16,245 bases of DNA from NCBI GenBank assembly GCA_964606405.1, contig CAZSGH010000055.1:1-16245 (forward strand). Reading direction: 5' to 3'. The translations under genes were made by a program, and so were the position numbers. Position 1 is the first letter of the stretch, and each line of letters opens with the position of its first letter. This document shows positions 1 through 8,229 of the stretch, piece by piece. Under the pieces are notes generated by a model. The model was not told where the DNA came from, searched no databases, and saw only the letters and a program-made list of their open reading frames with translations. The stretch comes from GCA-002282575 sp964606405 (lineage in GTDB: Bacteria; Pseudomonadota; Gammaproteobacteria; Thiomicrospirales; Thiomicrospiraceae).

Positions 1-1341
1 GACACCATTGCTGCCTTAGCAACGCCTCCAGGTCGTGGTGGTGTTGGTATTATTCGTGTATCTGGAACGGCTGCGCCGATGATTGCTCAAGCCATATTGG
101 GTTTTCACCCTAAACCACGTTATGCGCATCATGCCCCTTTTTTAGCTGCCGATGGTTCCGCTTTGGACGAGGGTATCGCGCTCTATTTTCCGAATCCCCA
201 TTCATTTACGGGTGAAGATGTGCTGGAGCTGCAAGGACACGGCGGCCCTGTAGTGATGGCTTGGCTGCTCAAGCGTGTGTGCGAGTTGGGCGCTCGCTTA
301 GCGCGTCCTGGTGAGTTTTCTGAGCGCGCTTTCTTAAATGACAAACTCGACTTGGCGCAAGCAGAAGCGGTTGCCGATTTAATCGCTGCCAGCTCCGATG
401 CGGCGGCGCGTAGCGCTTTATCGTCTTTACAGGGAGCGTTTTCGAGCGAAGTGAATGCGTTGGTTGAAAGCTTGACCTTGCTCCGTTTGTATGTCGAAGC
501 CGCCATTGATTTTCCCGAAGAAGAAATCGACTTTTTAGGCGATGGTGTGGTGCTGGCGAAGTTGTTGGTCATTGTGGATGCGGTAAATGAACTGTGCACG
601 CGTGCCAAACAGGGCGCGCGCTTGCGCGATGGCATTCGCCTCGTCATTGCTGGGCAGCCGAATGCAGGTAAATCTAGCTTGCTGAACGCCTTAACGCGTC
701 AAGACACCGCGATTGTGACCGATATTGCCGGTACAACACGAGATGTGTTGCGTGAGGAAATTGACCTCGATGGTCTGCCCGTGCAAGTGCTTGATACGGC
801 AGGATTACGAGAAACTGATGACCCTGTTGAACGCATTGGTGTGCAACGTGCGTGGGATGCTATCAGTAAAGCGGATCACGCTCTGTTTTTACTGGACAGT
901 CGTAAAGGTTGGACTGCGGAGGATTCTCGCTTACGTGCTTTGCTACCACCGAGCTTGTCTGTTACCTTGGTGTGGAATAAGCAGGATGCTGTTGATGGGG
1001 TGGCGGATATCCGTCAAGATGAAGATGGCGAAACGTCGGTTTATTTATCTGCTAAAACGGGCTTGGGTTTAGAGGGGTTGCGTCGTCATCTCGCGTTGGT
1101 ATTAGGGGTGCAGCAGTTAGGTGAGGGCGCAATCTTGGCGCGTGCACGTCATATCGACGCCTTAACGCGAGCACAAGAAGCGCTCGCCCGTGGTCAATAT
1201 CAGTTGCAGACATTCAATGCGGGTGATTTGCTGGCGGAAGAGCTGCGCATTGCACAGGAGTCGCTGAGCGAGATTACAGGCGCTTTCCGTGCCGATGATT
1301 TATTGGGGCGAATTTTTAGCGAGTTTTGTATCGGGAAATAG
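1..1341 (+). CDS. mnmE: tRNA uridine-5-carboxymethylaminomethyl modification GTPase MnmE (5' partial)
   Basis: MnmE works with MnmG to install the (carboxymethyl)aminomethyl group at C5 of wobble uridine 34 in certain tRNAs, using a folate one-carbon donor and GTP hydrolysis. The frame is open from base 1 (DTIAALATPPGRGGVG...), so only about five N-terminal codons lie outside the window. An internal ATG at 79 is not the true start. Visible parts (residue 1 = base 1): TrmE N-terminal folate-binding domain (about 1-115), helical domain, and an inserted G domain with G1 GQPNAGKS (218-225), G2 TDIAGTTRD, G3 DTAG, G4 NKQD and G5 SAK. The C-terminal CIGK ends the protein, with catalytic Cys443. The 446 visible residues fit the usual length of about 454. 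All key residues are intact, so this is a normal functional copy. No clear terminator follows. Confidence 0.97.
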   Translation, partial: DTIAALATPPGRGGVGIIRVSGTAAPMIAQAILGFHPKPRYAHHAPFLAADGSALDEGIALYFPNPHSFTGEDVLELQGHGGPVVMAWLLKRVCELGARLARPGEFSERAFLNDKLDLAQAEAVADLIAASSDAAARSALSSLQGAFSSEVNALVESLTLLRLYVEAAIDFPEEEIDFLGDGVVLAKLLVIVDAVNELCTRAKQGARLRDGIRLVIAGQPNAGKSSLLNALTRQDTAIVTDIAGTTRDVLREEIDLDGLPVQVLDTAGLRETDDPVERIGVQRAWDAISKADHALFLLDSRKGWTAEDSRLRALLPPSLSVTLVWNKQDAVDGVADIRQDEDGETSVYLSAKTGLGLEGLRRHLALVLGVQQLGEGAILARARHIDALTRAQEALARGQYQLQTFNAGDLLAEELRIAQESLSEITGAFRADDLLGRIFSEFCIGK

Positions 1342-1392
1342 TCTTTTATTGAGCGCAGTCAAGCGCATGTAACATTATGCAAGTTTTATGTC

Positions 1393-1420
1393 TTGCCGTT
1401 AGGGTTACACTCCTGTTAAT
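1393..1420 (+). promoter_or_regulatory. Possible sigma-70 promoter for the diguanylate cyclase operon
   Basis: In the 100-base gap after mnmE, TTGCCG (1393-1398) and GTTAAT (1415-1420) are separated by 16 bases. Each matches four of six consensus bases. A start near 1427 would lie just before the ribosome binding site at 1436. This is a weak match and was found by eye only. Confidence 0.3.
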
Positions 1421-1444
1421 AGCGTTTTTTGCGATAGGATGGTT

Positions 1445-3571
1445 ATGAGTCTTAGATCGAAGTTGATTGTTTTATTACTGCTGCTATTCTCTATTTTTTT
1501 GGTCATTAGCTGGTTTTATGCCGATATGCTCAACCAACAAATTAATGAGCAATGGGCGCAACGCTTTGTGCGCAAACAAATCGATTTTGATAAGTATCGT
1601 ACGTTGGCACCTATTCGTCATGAAATAACCCTTGTTGAAAAGTTGGCTCAAGAGCCAAGCATCGTTGACATGGCATTACATGAAGACGATCCCGTGATTC
1701 GTGCAGAGGGGTTAAAAACCTTAGAGCGTTATCGTACGCAATTTACGGATAGAAGTTATTTCGCGGCCTTTGCTAAAACAGGAAGCTATTACTTTAATGA
1801 CCGTGATAATCAGTTTTTAGGTAAAGAGTGGCAGTATGCTTTATCACCTACAGAGTCGAAAGATCGTTGGTTTTATGATATTGCGCGTCTTAGTGATCGT
1901 TATCAGATCAATGTTAACAAAGACAATACGCTCAACACGACTAAGGTATGGGTTGACTACATCGTACGGGTAGAGGGTAAGGTTGTTGCGATTATTGGCA
2001 CGGGGTTTGATTTTGATCGTTTTTTGAAAGAATCTGTTGGTATTGAGCAGGAAGGCATTAGTAATCTCTTTATCAATAACGAGCTGGCGATCCAGTTGGC
2101 CAAGGATACGGATATTATCGATTATGCGAGTATCACCAAAACGGATGGTAGCCATAAAACGATTAGTATGATCTTTTCTCATGACGATGTGACTAAGATT
2201 AAACAGGCTGTAGACGCCTTGAGCGAGTCTCTAAACCCTAACGACATGCGAACGATGTGGGTGACTGTCGATGGTGAAAAGAAACTATTGGGAATTGCCT
2301 ATCAGCGCGATGTCGGTTGGTTTAGTTTAACGCTTTTTGGTGCACAGCAACTGAGCTTAGTGAATCGCTCGATTATTTTACTTGTCGTCAATGGTTTGTT
2401 AGCGATTATGTTGGTGATGGCTGGTTTATTGGTTCATGCTTTCTTACTCAAACCGATTGCCGCCTTAAAGCATTTGATGCAACAGCTTGAGCGAGGACAG
2501 TATCAGGGAGATTTGCCCATTATTGGTACTGGTGAAGTGGCGGAGTTGTCATCTCAATTTAAGGTGTTGGTGACAATGGTGCGAGAGCATACTCAAGCAT
2601 TGGAAAATACGGTTCAGCAAAGAACGCTCGAGATAAAACAAAGCGAACATAAACTCAATTTAATTTTAGATAATGTTGATGCTTATATCTATCTTAAAGA
2701 TATGAATTACAACTATCTTTATGTTAATAAAACCGTGCAAGATTTGTTTAATCAGTCATTACTTGATATTGTGGGTAAGAATGATTCAGCATTTTTTGAT
2801 GCACAAACCGCGCAAAAATTAAAAGAAAATGATGAACAGGTGCTGTTGCTGGGCAAAAAGATTGTTGCAGAAGAAGTTAATACTGATGTTGATGGCAATG
2901 TTACCAAAGCATTTTTATCCGTTAAGCTGCCGTTACGTCGTGAGGATGGCAGTATTTACGCACTCTGCGGTATTTCAACGGATATTACCGCGCGTAAGCA
3001 AATTGAAGACGAGGTTCGCGCGCTAGCCTTCTATGACAGCCTCACGAGCCTACCCAACCGACGGTTATTCGCTGAGCGTTTAATGCAGGTCATGACGCTC
3101 GGTCAGCGTAAGGGACATTATGGCGCATTGTTTGTATTGGATTTAGATAATTTTAAGCCACTGAATGATGAGCATGGTCATAGTTCTGGCGATTTGCTCT
3201 TAATTGACGTTGCCAGAAGACTTGAATCTTGTGTTCGAGAAAGCGATACGGTTGCACGTTTTGGTGGTGATGAATTTATTGTTGTGCTGAGTGAGTTAAG
3301 TTGCGAAAAAAGTACTGCTCTCGAAGCGGCCTTGGTGATTGCTGAAAAAGTTCGTGGCGCACTTGAGCAACCTTATCGTTTAACTATGCCGAGCGATGAT
3401 GGTGATCGATGTGTCCTGCATCATTCGGCCGCCAGCATTGGTGTCGTCCTGTTTTTGGGACATGAGTTGTCGCCAGAAGCGCTTTTTAAGCTTGCTGATA
3501 ATGCTATGTATGTAGCTAAGTCCTTAGGACGTAATCGTATTCACTACAGTGATAGTGACATCATTTCATGA
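1445..3571 (+). CDS. Membrane-anchored diguanylate cyclase (dCache-like sensor, HAMP, PAS, GGDEF)
   Basis: Predicted to make cyclic di-GMP from two GTP at the inner membrane in response to a periplasmic signal. Residues are numbered from the ATG at 1445: TM1 about 5-26; periplasmic dCache-like sensor about 28-305, including the TKVWVDYIVRVEGKVVAIIG core; TM2 about 306-334; HAMP about 330-385; short coiled coil; PAS about 400-520; GGDEF domain about 527-705. The active site is a perfect GGDEF (607-611). An RESD inhibitory I-site (598-601) sits five residues upstream, so product feedback is likely. There is no EAL domain. An ATG at 1439 is in frame, but AGGATGG at 1436-1442 is spaced correctly only for 1445. 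The gene ends in an ATGA overlap with the helicase gene, so the two are probably co-translated. The PAS region looks more A+T-rich than its neighbours. The signal sensed cannot be told from the sequence. Confidence 0.93.
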   Translation: MSLRSKLIVLLLLLFSIFLVISWFYADMLNQQINEQWAQRFVRKQIDFDKYRTLAPIRHEITLVEKLAQEPSIVDMALHEDDPVIRAEGLKTLERYRTQFTDRSYFAAFAKTGSYYFNDRDNQFLGKEWQYALSPTESKDRWFYDIARLSDRYQINVNKDNTLNTTKVWVDYIVRVEGKVVAIIGTGFDFDRFLKESVGIEQEGISNLFINNELAIQLAKDTDIIDYASITKTDGSHKTISMIFSHDDVTKIKQAVDALSESLNPNDMRTMWVTVDGEKKLLGIAYQRDVGWFSLTLFGAQQLSLVNRSIILLVVNGLLAIMLVMAGLLVHAFLLKPIAALKHLMQQLERGQYQGDLPIIGTGEVAELSSQFKVLVTMVREHTQALENTVQQRTLEIKQSEHKLNLILDNVDAYIYLKDMNYNYLYVNKTVQDLFNQSLLDIVGKNDSAFFDAQTAQKLKENDEQVLLLGKKIVAEEVNTDVDGNVTKAFLSVKLPLRREDGSIYALCGISTDITARKQIEDEVRALAFYDSLTSLPNRRLFAERLMQVMTLGQRKGHYGALFVLDLDNFKPLNDEHGHSSGDLLLIDVARRLESCVRESDTVARFGGDEFIVVLSELSCEKSTALEAALVIAEKVRGALEQPYRLTMPSDDGDRCVLHHSAASIGVVLFLGHELSPEALFKLADNAMYVAKSLGRNRIHYSDSDIIS

Positions 3572-6500
3572 CAAGGCTACCCGATAGTGTCCCGCGCCAA
3601 CAGGCGCTCGATATTCACACCTCGTTTGTGGTGCAGGCGCCTGCTGGGTCGGGTAAAACTGAGTTGCTGATTTCTCGCCTATTGGCGTTGTTTAGCGACG
3701 ACGCAACCCAGTCGCCTGAGCAGGTATTGGCGATTACCTTTACCCGTAAAGCGGCGGCCGAGATGGTCACACGCTTATTGGGGGCGTTGCGTGCAGCCGA
3801 TAGTGCATCCGACTTTGATGACTGGCTGCTGATTACCCATCATGGTGATGTAAAAAAGGCGGAAGATCTTAAACAAAAGCCTGACGCGCTCAGTTTAAAA
3901 CAACAGCAATATCACTGGGCAAAGCGCGTGCTACAAAAAGATTGGTCGTTGCTCACCAATCCGCATCGCTTGCGCATTACCACCATCGACGGCTTTTGTA
4001 ATGCCTTGGCACGACAAACCCCTTTGCTGGGTCAGCTTGCGCCTGGGTTGGATGTCGCCGATGACGTGCTGTATTTGTACGACATGGCCGCGCGTCAAAC
4101 TTTAGCACAGTTAGAAACGGCAGATGAGTCGACGTTGTCCGATGCCATTGCCTTGCTCTTGCCAGCGTTTGGTAACAACCTCGATAAATTGCGCGATTTG
4201 CTTAGCGAACAGTTGGCGAATCGAGACCAGTGGTTAACCGATTTGGATGAGTTGGATACCGACAGAATGCAGTCGGTATTGGCACGCTTGTTTGAGCCGC
4301 AGATTTCTGCGGTGTTTGCGTCGCTTAACGCCCACCTTTCTACCCTGAGCTTATTGGCAGGTACTTGCTTGCAGGGTTTGCTTGTTTACAATCAGGAAAA
4401 AGGTAAGTCGCTCGATTCTGACTTACAAGCCATGTTGCAAGCGGTTAACGATGATCTGTCTTTCTGGCAAGAATGCTCGATGGTGGATCAGCTTGTTTTA
4501 ATTAAAGGCATTAAATGGCTGTTGCTAACGGGTAGCGACGAGTGGCGTAAAGCGAAAGGACTGAGTGTTAATCATGTCGGACTGACGACCAAGCAAGAGG
4601 CCGAAAAAGGTCAGTGGCTTGCTATGATTGAGCAATGTCAAGCCGTGACAGGGTTTGACGAACAGCTTAAGCAAGCGGCTGTTTTACCCAACCCCACTTA
4701 TTCCGACGACGACCACCAACGTATTGCCGCGTTAAAAACCCTGTTTGCAGCTGCGGCACGACAATTATTGCTGGTGTTTGCCGAGCATCGTCAGACCGAT
4801 CATGCCCAGTTTACTCAAGCGGCATTGGTTGCGCTCGACCCCGTGCGTAATGGCAATGTCAGCGATGTGTTGCTCAAGCTTGATGCGCAATTGCGCCATA
4901 TTCTCATCGACGAGTTTCAAGATACTTCAGTCAGTCAGTGGGCATTGTTGCGCTATTTGATGGCGGGATGGGAGTCGGTTGGGCAGGGACAAGAAAAGCA
5001 GGGGCGTAGCCTGTTTTTGGTTGGCGACCCGATGCAGAGTATTTATCGCTTTCGCAAAGCAGAACCCGCTTTATTCACTACGGCAAAGACGCAAGGTATA
5101 CCGCTTGATAATGGTCAGCACTTTAAACTGTTGCCATTGCAGTTGAGCAGTAATTTCCGTAGTTTGCCAGCGATGATTGGTTTTGCTAATGCTGGGTTTA
5201 GCGATATTTTCCCCAATGAAGCACAGGCGCAAGCCGATGTTAGTTTAGGGGCGTGCGGCTATTCGCCAGCACAAGCGGTTAAAGACGATAAAACGAAAGA
5301 AGCCAGTATTCAGCTTTGGCTACAAACCGACGCCAAAAAATGCGGCACAGCAACTTGGTACGATGCCGATTTAACCCAAGCTTCGCCCAGCTTAACACGG
5401 GCAGAGAATACCGACGAGCAAGATGCCGCACAACGGATTCGTGTTTGGCTAGAAAGCGAAAAACCACAAGCGCCGTCGAGTGTGGCGATTTTAGTGCGCA
5501 GTAAGGCGCATCTTATTCCCATTCTTGCGGAGCTGACGACACACGGCATTGCTGTCCACGCCGAAGAAATCAGCACCTTAACCGACCGCTGGTACATTCA
5601 AGACTGCCTTGCTTTAACACGCTTTTTGGTTGATCCGAGTGATCGCGTTGCCTTTTTAGCGGTATTGCGTGCGCCTTGGTGCGGCTTGAGTTTGACGGCG
5701 TTACACACGCTTGCGCAACAACCCGATCCGATTTGGGATGCGATCATTCCCGATGATCCTCATCTTTCTCCCGATGACCAACAACGTCTAACCCAGTTTA
5801 TTGCTGCCTTAGCGCCACTGATGCATCAGCGTGGACATCAACCCTTAGCGACGCAAGTACGCTCGGCTTGTTTGGCGCTGGGGCTGTTCTCGCTGTTGCC
5901 TGATGAGAGCGCAGCGGATGATGTGGCGGTTTATTGGGATTTGTTGCGTCAACTGCAACAACTCACCCCGCATTTCGATTTGCCGACGTTGAATAAAAAG
6001 CTCGATAAACTCTTTGCTAAACCCAGTCACCCCAATGCGTCTGTGGTTGCAATGACCATTCACAAATCGAAAGGGCTGGAGTTCGATACGGTGATTTTGC
6101 CTAGCCTAGACAAACGCGGCGCAACGGATAGCGCAGGCTTGATTACTTGGCAAAAACTGGCAGAAGGCGATGGACTGCATGACATCATTGCGCCTTTAGG
6201 TAAAGACAAAAGCCCGTTGTTTGTTTGGCTGCAGTCGCTCGAAAAGAAAAAGGCAGAATACGAGTTAGATCGTCTGCTTTATGTTGCCGTCACTCGCGCC
6301 GTCAAACGGCTTATTTTAATTGCCACGCTTGCACCCAGCAAAGACAAAGGCAGTTTTAAGCTGCCCACAGCTAGCAACACATTGATGGGTTGTTTATGGA
6401 AAAGCCAAGCGATACAAAGTGCGACTACGAATTTATTGCAGTCACTAAAGCCTCCGGAAACAGATGAATCCGACGATGAAGAAACGTCTGCGATGCGTGC

Positions 6501-7209
6501 ACAACCACGTTTGTTGCGTTTTGATGCCCAGCAATTAGCGACGGCGCAAGCCAGTCTGAACCAAAGTAAACACTATCTGGTTGCTGCTGCACCCGTAGTG
6601 TTTCTCTCGTCGCCAGAAAGGCAGAACGATGTTCCTGCCAATGAAGATAAAGACGGCACGGCTGCTGCCATTGGTACGGTAACCCATGCATTATTGGAAC
6701 GCATCGCCAACGAAGGCTTAAGTGCATGGCATCGTGAGCGGCTGTTAGCGCAACGGCGTTGGCTACACTATCAGTTGCGCGGTTTGGCAGTGCCAGAAGC
6801 AAAGCAAGACAAAGCGATTGCAACCATTTTGCAAGCGGTCGAAAATACCTTGTCGGATGCACAAGGGCAGTGGATTTTGCAACACTGGCAACAAGCGCGG
6901 AATGAGTGGGCATTAATGGATGTCGATGACGTAACGGGTAAGCTACAGCGCCATATTCTGGATCGTAGCTTTGTCGATGCGCAAGGTGTGCGCTGGATTA
7001 TCGACTATAAAACAAGCCAAAACAACGGACTTGCGCTGGATGCTTTTATTGCTGCCAAATGCGCCCAGTATCAAGCTCAATTAGAACGCTATCGTCGGTT
7101 GGTGCAACAACTCGACCCAACGCATCCGATACAGACAGCCCTGTTTTTCCCTTTATTGCCTGCGGGGAAGCGATGGCAAGTGATTGGGGTTATCCACGAT
7201 GCTGAGTGA
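3568..7209 (+). CDS. AddA/RecB-type UvrD-family helicase with C-terminal PD-(D/E)XK nuclease
   Basis: Superfamily 1A helicase-nuclease of the kind that unwinds and resects DNA double-strand ends for recombination. The 1213 residues match the size of AddA and RecB. Motifs in order: Walker A APAGSGKT (24-31), Ia TFTRKAAAEM, Walker B IDEFQDTS (DEFQD 448-452), III GDPMQSIYRFRKAEP (D487), IV SSNFRS, V TIHKSKGLEF (830-839), VI LLYVAVTRA (Arg910). The C-terminal nuclease has GTVTHALLERI (His1040), Asp1132 and DYKT (Asp1146, Lys1148), so both activities look intact. Translation starts at the ATG in the ATGA overlap with the cyclase gene. No Shine-Dalgarno sequence is visible, which suggests coupling. 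The AddB-like subunit that usually adjoins this gene is absent here. The 3' end overlaps the convergent lysR gene by 20 bases. I give no symbol because AddA, RecB and the gammaproteobacterial AddA-like branch cannot be separated by eye. Confidence 0.92.
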   Translation: MTRLPDSVPRQQALDIHTSFVVQAPAGSGKTELLISRLLALFSDDATQSPEQVLAITFTRKAAAEMVTRLLGALRAADSASDFDDWLLITHHGDVKKAEDLKQKPDALSLKQQQYHWAKRVLQKDWSLLTNPHRLRITTIDGFCNALARQTPLLGQLAPGLDVADDVLYLYDMAARQTLAQLETADESTLSDAIALLLPAFGNNLDKLRDLLSEQLANRDQWLTDLDELDTDRMQSVLARLFEPQISAVFASLNAHLSTLSLLAGTCLQGLLVYNQEKGKSLDSDLQAMLQAVNDDLSFWQECSMVDQLVLIKGIKWLLLTGSDEWRKAKGLSVNHVGLTTKQEAEKGQWLAMIEQCQAVTGFDEQLKQAAVLPNPTYSDDDHQRIAALKTLFAAAARQLLLVFAEHRQTDHAQFTQAALVALDPVRNGNVSDVLLKLDAQLRHILIDEFQDTSVSQWALLRYLMAGWESVGQGQEKQGRSLFLVGDPMQSIYRFRKAEPALFTTAKTQGIPLDNGQHFKLLPLQLSSNFRSLPAMIGFANAGFSDIFPNEAQAQADVSLGACGYSPAQAVKDDKTKEASIQLWLQTDAKKCGTATWYDADLTQASPSLTRAENTDEQDAAQRIRVWLESEKPQAPSSVAILVRSKAHLIPILAELTTHGIAVHAEEISTLTDRWYIQDCLALTRFLVDPSDRVAFLAVLRAPWCGLSLTALHTLAQQPDPIWDAIIPDDPHLSPDDQQRLTQFIAALAPLMHQRGHQPLATQVRSACLALGLFSLLPDESAADDVAVYWDLLRQLQQLTPHFDLPTLNKKLDKLFAKPSHPNASVVAMTIHKSKGLEFDTVILPSLDKRGATDSAGLITWQKLAEGDGLHDIIAPLGKDKSPLFVWLQSLEKKKAEYELDRLLYVAVTRAVKRLILIATLAPSKDKGSFKLPTASNTLMGCLWKSQAIQSATTNLLQSLKPPETDESDDEETSAMRAQPRLLRFDAQQLATAQASLNQSKHYLVAAAPVVFLSSPERQNDVPANEDKDGTAAAIGTVTHALLERIANEGLSAWHRERLLAQRRWLHYQLRGLAVPEAKQDKAIATILQAVENTLSDAQGQWILQHWQQARNEWALMDVDDVTGKLQRHILDRSFVDAQGVRWIIDYKTSQNNGLALDAFIAAKCAQYQAQLERYRRLVQQLDPTHPIQTALFFPLLPAGKRWQVIGVIHDAE

Positions 7210-8095
7210 GTTGTTGTGCAACATCAATAAACTGAGTTGCTAAGAACTCTGCTAAAGCGCGAACTTGATGTGAAATATGGCGAGGTCCTGGGCAGACTAA
7301 ACAAACGGCCTGCTCAGCCTTTGTAAACGGAGAAAGTAGGACGGTCAGCTCGTTTTTCTGCAATAGGTCGTGAACAACAAAGTCTGGTAAATAGGCAATG
7401 CCTAATCCAGACTGTGTCGCCTGAAGTTGTGCTTGTGTGTCGTTGCAAGTAAATCGGCTGCGAGCTGGAAACTCCTGTAAGCTATTCTCGATTAGAAATG
7501 GCCATCTTTCTTGTGGTTGAGCGCCGATGCAGAGATGATTCATGAGTTCTCTGGGGTGTACGGGCACCCCTTTTTGAGCAATGTAGCTAGGTGCGGCCAC
7601 TAACATGCGACGGCTAATAAATAGTCGTTTGGCGACGAGGTTGTCATCTAGGCGACTGGTGACATGAATCGCCATATCGAGACCGTGTTCTAACAAGTCT
7701 AAGCAATCATCTCCGACTACGAGTTGTAGTTGAATCTTCGGATACAGTGAGACAAACTGCGTTAGGAGTGGCATGACATAACGCATACCGATTCCTTGAG
7801 GTATGCCGAATCGAATGTCGCCTTGAGGCGTGTCGCGAGTGGTATGCAGGCTTTCGGCGGCAAATTGTACGCGGTCAAGAATATCTCGGCACTGCCTTAA
7901 ATATAAGGTTCCAGCGGTTGTCAGCGATAGTTTTCTTGTACTGCGATTGAGTAAAATGACTCCGAGAGAAGATTCTAATGCAGCAATTTGTCGTGTGACA
8001 ACGGAACGAGCCAAGTTCATTTGATCTGCCGCAGCGGTAAAGCTGCCCGTGTTGGCGACACGAACAAAGGTTTCAATTGTTTTAAATAGGTCCAT
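7190..8095 (-). CDS. LysR-family transcriptional regulator
   Basis: A 301-residue LysR-type regulator. The N-terminal winged helix-turn-helix is clear (about residues 1-60: TFVRVANTGSFTAAADQMNL, then VVTRQIAALESSLGV and LLNRSTRKLSLTTAG). It is followed by a linker helix and a periplasmic-binding-protein-like effector domain (about 90-295). Length and layout are normal for the family. The N-terminus resembles the CrgA/AphB-like branch, but the ligand cannot be inferred. It is transcribed divergently from the secreted MBL-fold gene across 134 bases that contain a perfect inverted repeat of LysR-site form, so that gene is the most likely target, along with lysR itself. The ribosome binding site is weak. 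The stop codon lies inside the end of the helicase gene on the opposite strand. Confidence 0.94.
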   Translation of the reverse strand: MDLFKTIETFVRVANTGSFTAAADQMNLARSVVTRQIAALESSLGVILLNRSTRKLSLTTAGTLYLRQCRDILDRVQFAAESLHTTRDTPQGDIRFGIPQGIGMRYVMPLLTQFVSLYPKIQLQLVVGDDCLDLLEHGLDMAIHVTSRLDDNLVAKRLFISRRMLVAAPSYIAQKGVPVHPRELMNHLCIGAQPQERWPFLIENSLQEFPARSRFTCNDTQAQLQATQSGLGIAYLPDFVVHDLLQKNELTVLLSPFTKAEQAVCLVCPGPRHISHQVRALAEFLATQFIDVAQQLTQHRG

Positions 8096-8127
8096 TGGGT
8101 GTTTTCTTCTGCTTAATAAGTGGTATT

Positions 8128-8148
8128 TTGTTGCTATTTTAGCAACAA
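8128..8148. promoter_or_regulatory. Candidate LysR operator: perfect 9-bp inverted repeat
   Basis: TTGTTGCTA (8128-8136), spacer TTT, then TAGCAACAA (8140-8148): perfect arms between the divergent lysR and MBL genes. It contains the LysR-family T-N11-A pattern (T8132, A8144). On the minus strand the centre reads TAAAAT, a good -10 box for lysR, with a GTGATA -35 18 bases upstream. A protein bound here could therefore repress lysR and act from upstream on the MBL gene. The sequence is seen directly; the function is inferred. Confidence 0.6.
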
Positions 8149-8152
8149 TGTT

Positions 8153-8182
8153 TTGCTGTTATCACTCTATTTAATTTATGCT
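8153..8182 (+). promoter_or_regulatory. Possible promoter of the MBL-fold gene
   Basis: TTGCTG (8153-8158) and TATGCT (8177-8182) with an 18-base spacer, immediately downstream of the inverted repeat. Both boxes are imperfect (four to five of six bases), as expected for an activator-dependent promoter. The predicted start near 8189 puts the repeat centre about 50 bases upstream. Confidence 0.35.
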
Positions 8183-8229
8183 ATCCAACGTATGATGGAT
8201 ATCTCTAACCATTACCGAGGATAATTACC

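Noticed and set aside
183..647. 154-codon minus-strand open frame opposite mnmE
   Set aside because: It lies wholly inside conserved mnmE sequence, has low-complexity Ser/Lys/Ala content and no recognisable domain; a shadow frame.
1351..1376. GCGC-AGTCAA-GCGC as an mnmE terminator
   Set aside because: A four-base-pair stem with no T run after it is too weak to call.
6425..6913. 162-codon minus-strand open frame opposite the helicase nuclease region
   Set aside because: The plus frame carries the conserved nuclease linker and motifs; the minus product has no family features and no ribosome site.
8183..8200. ATCCA...TGGAT short inverted repeat upstream of the MBL gene
   Set aside because: Five-base arms are expected often by chance, and the perfect palindrome at 8128 is the better operator.
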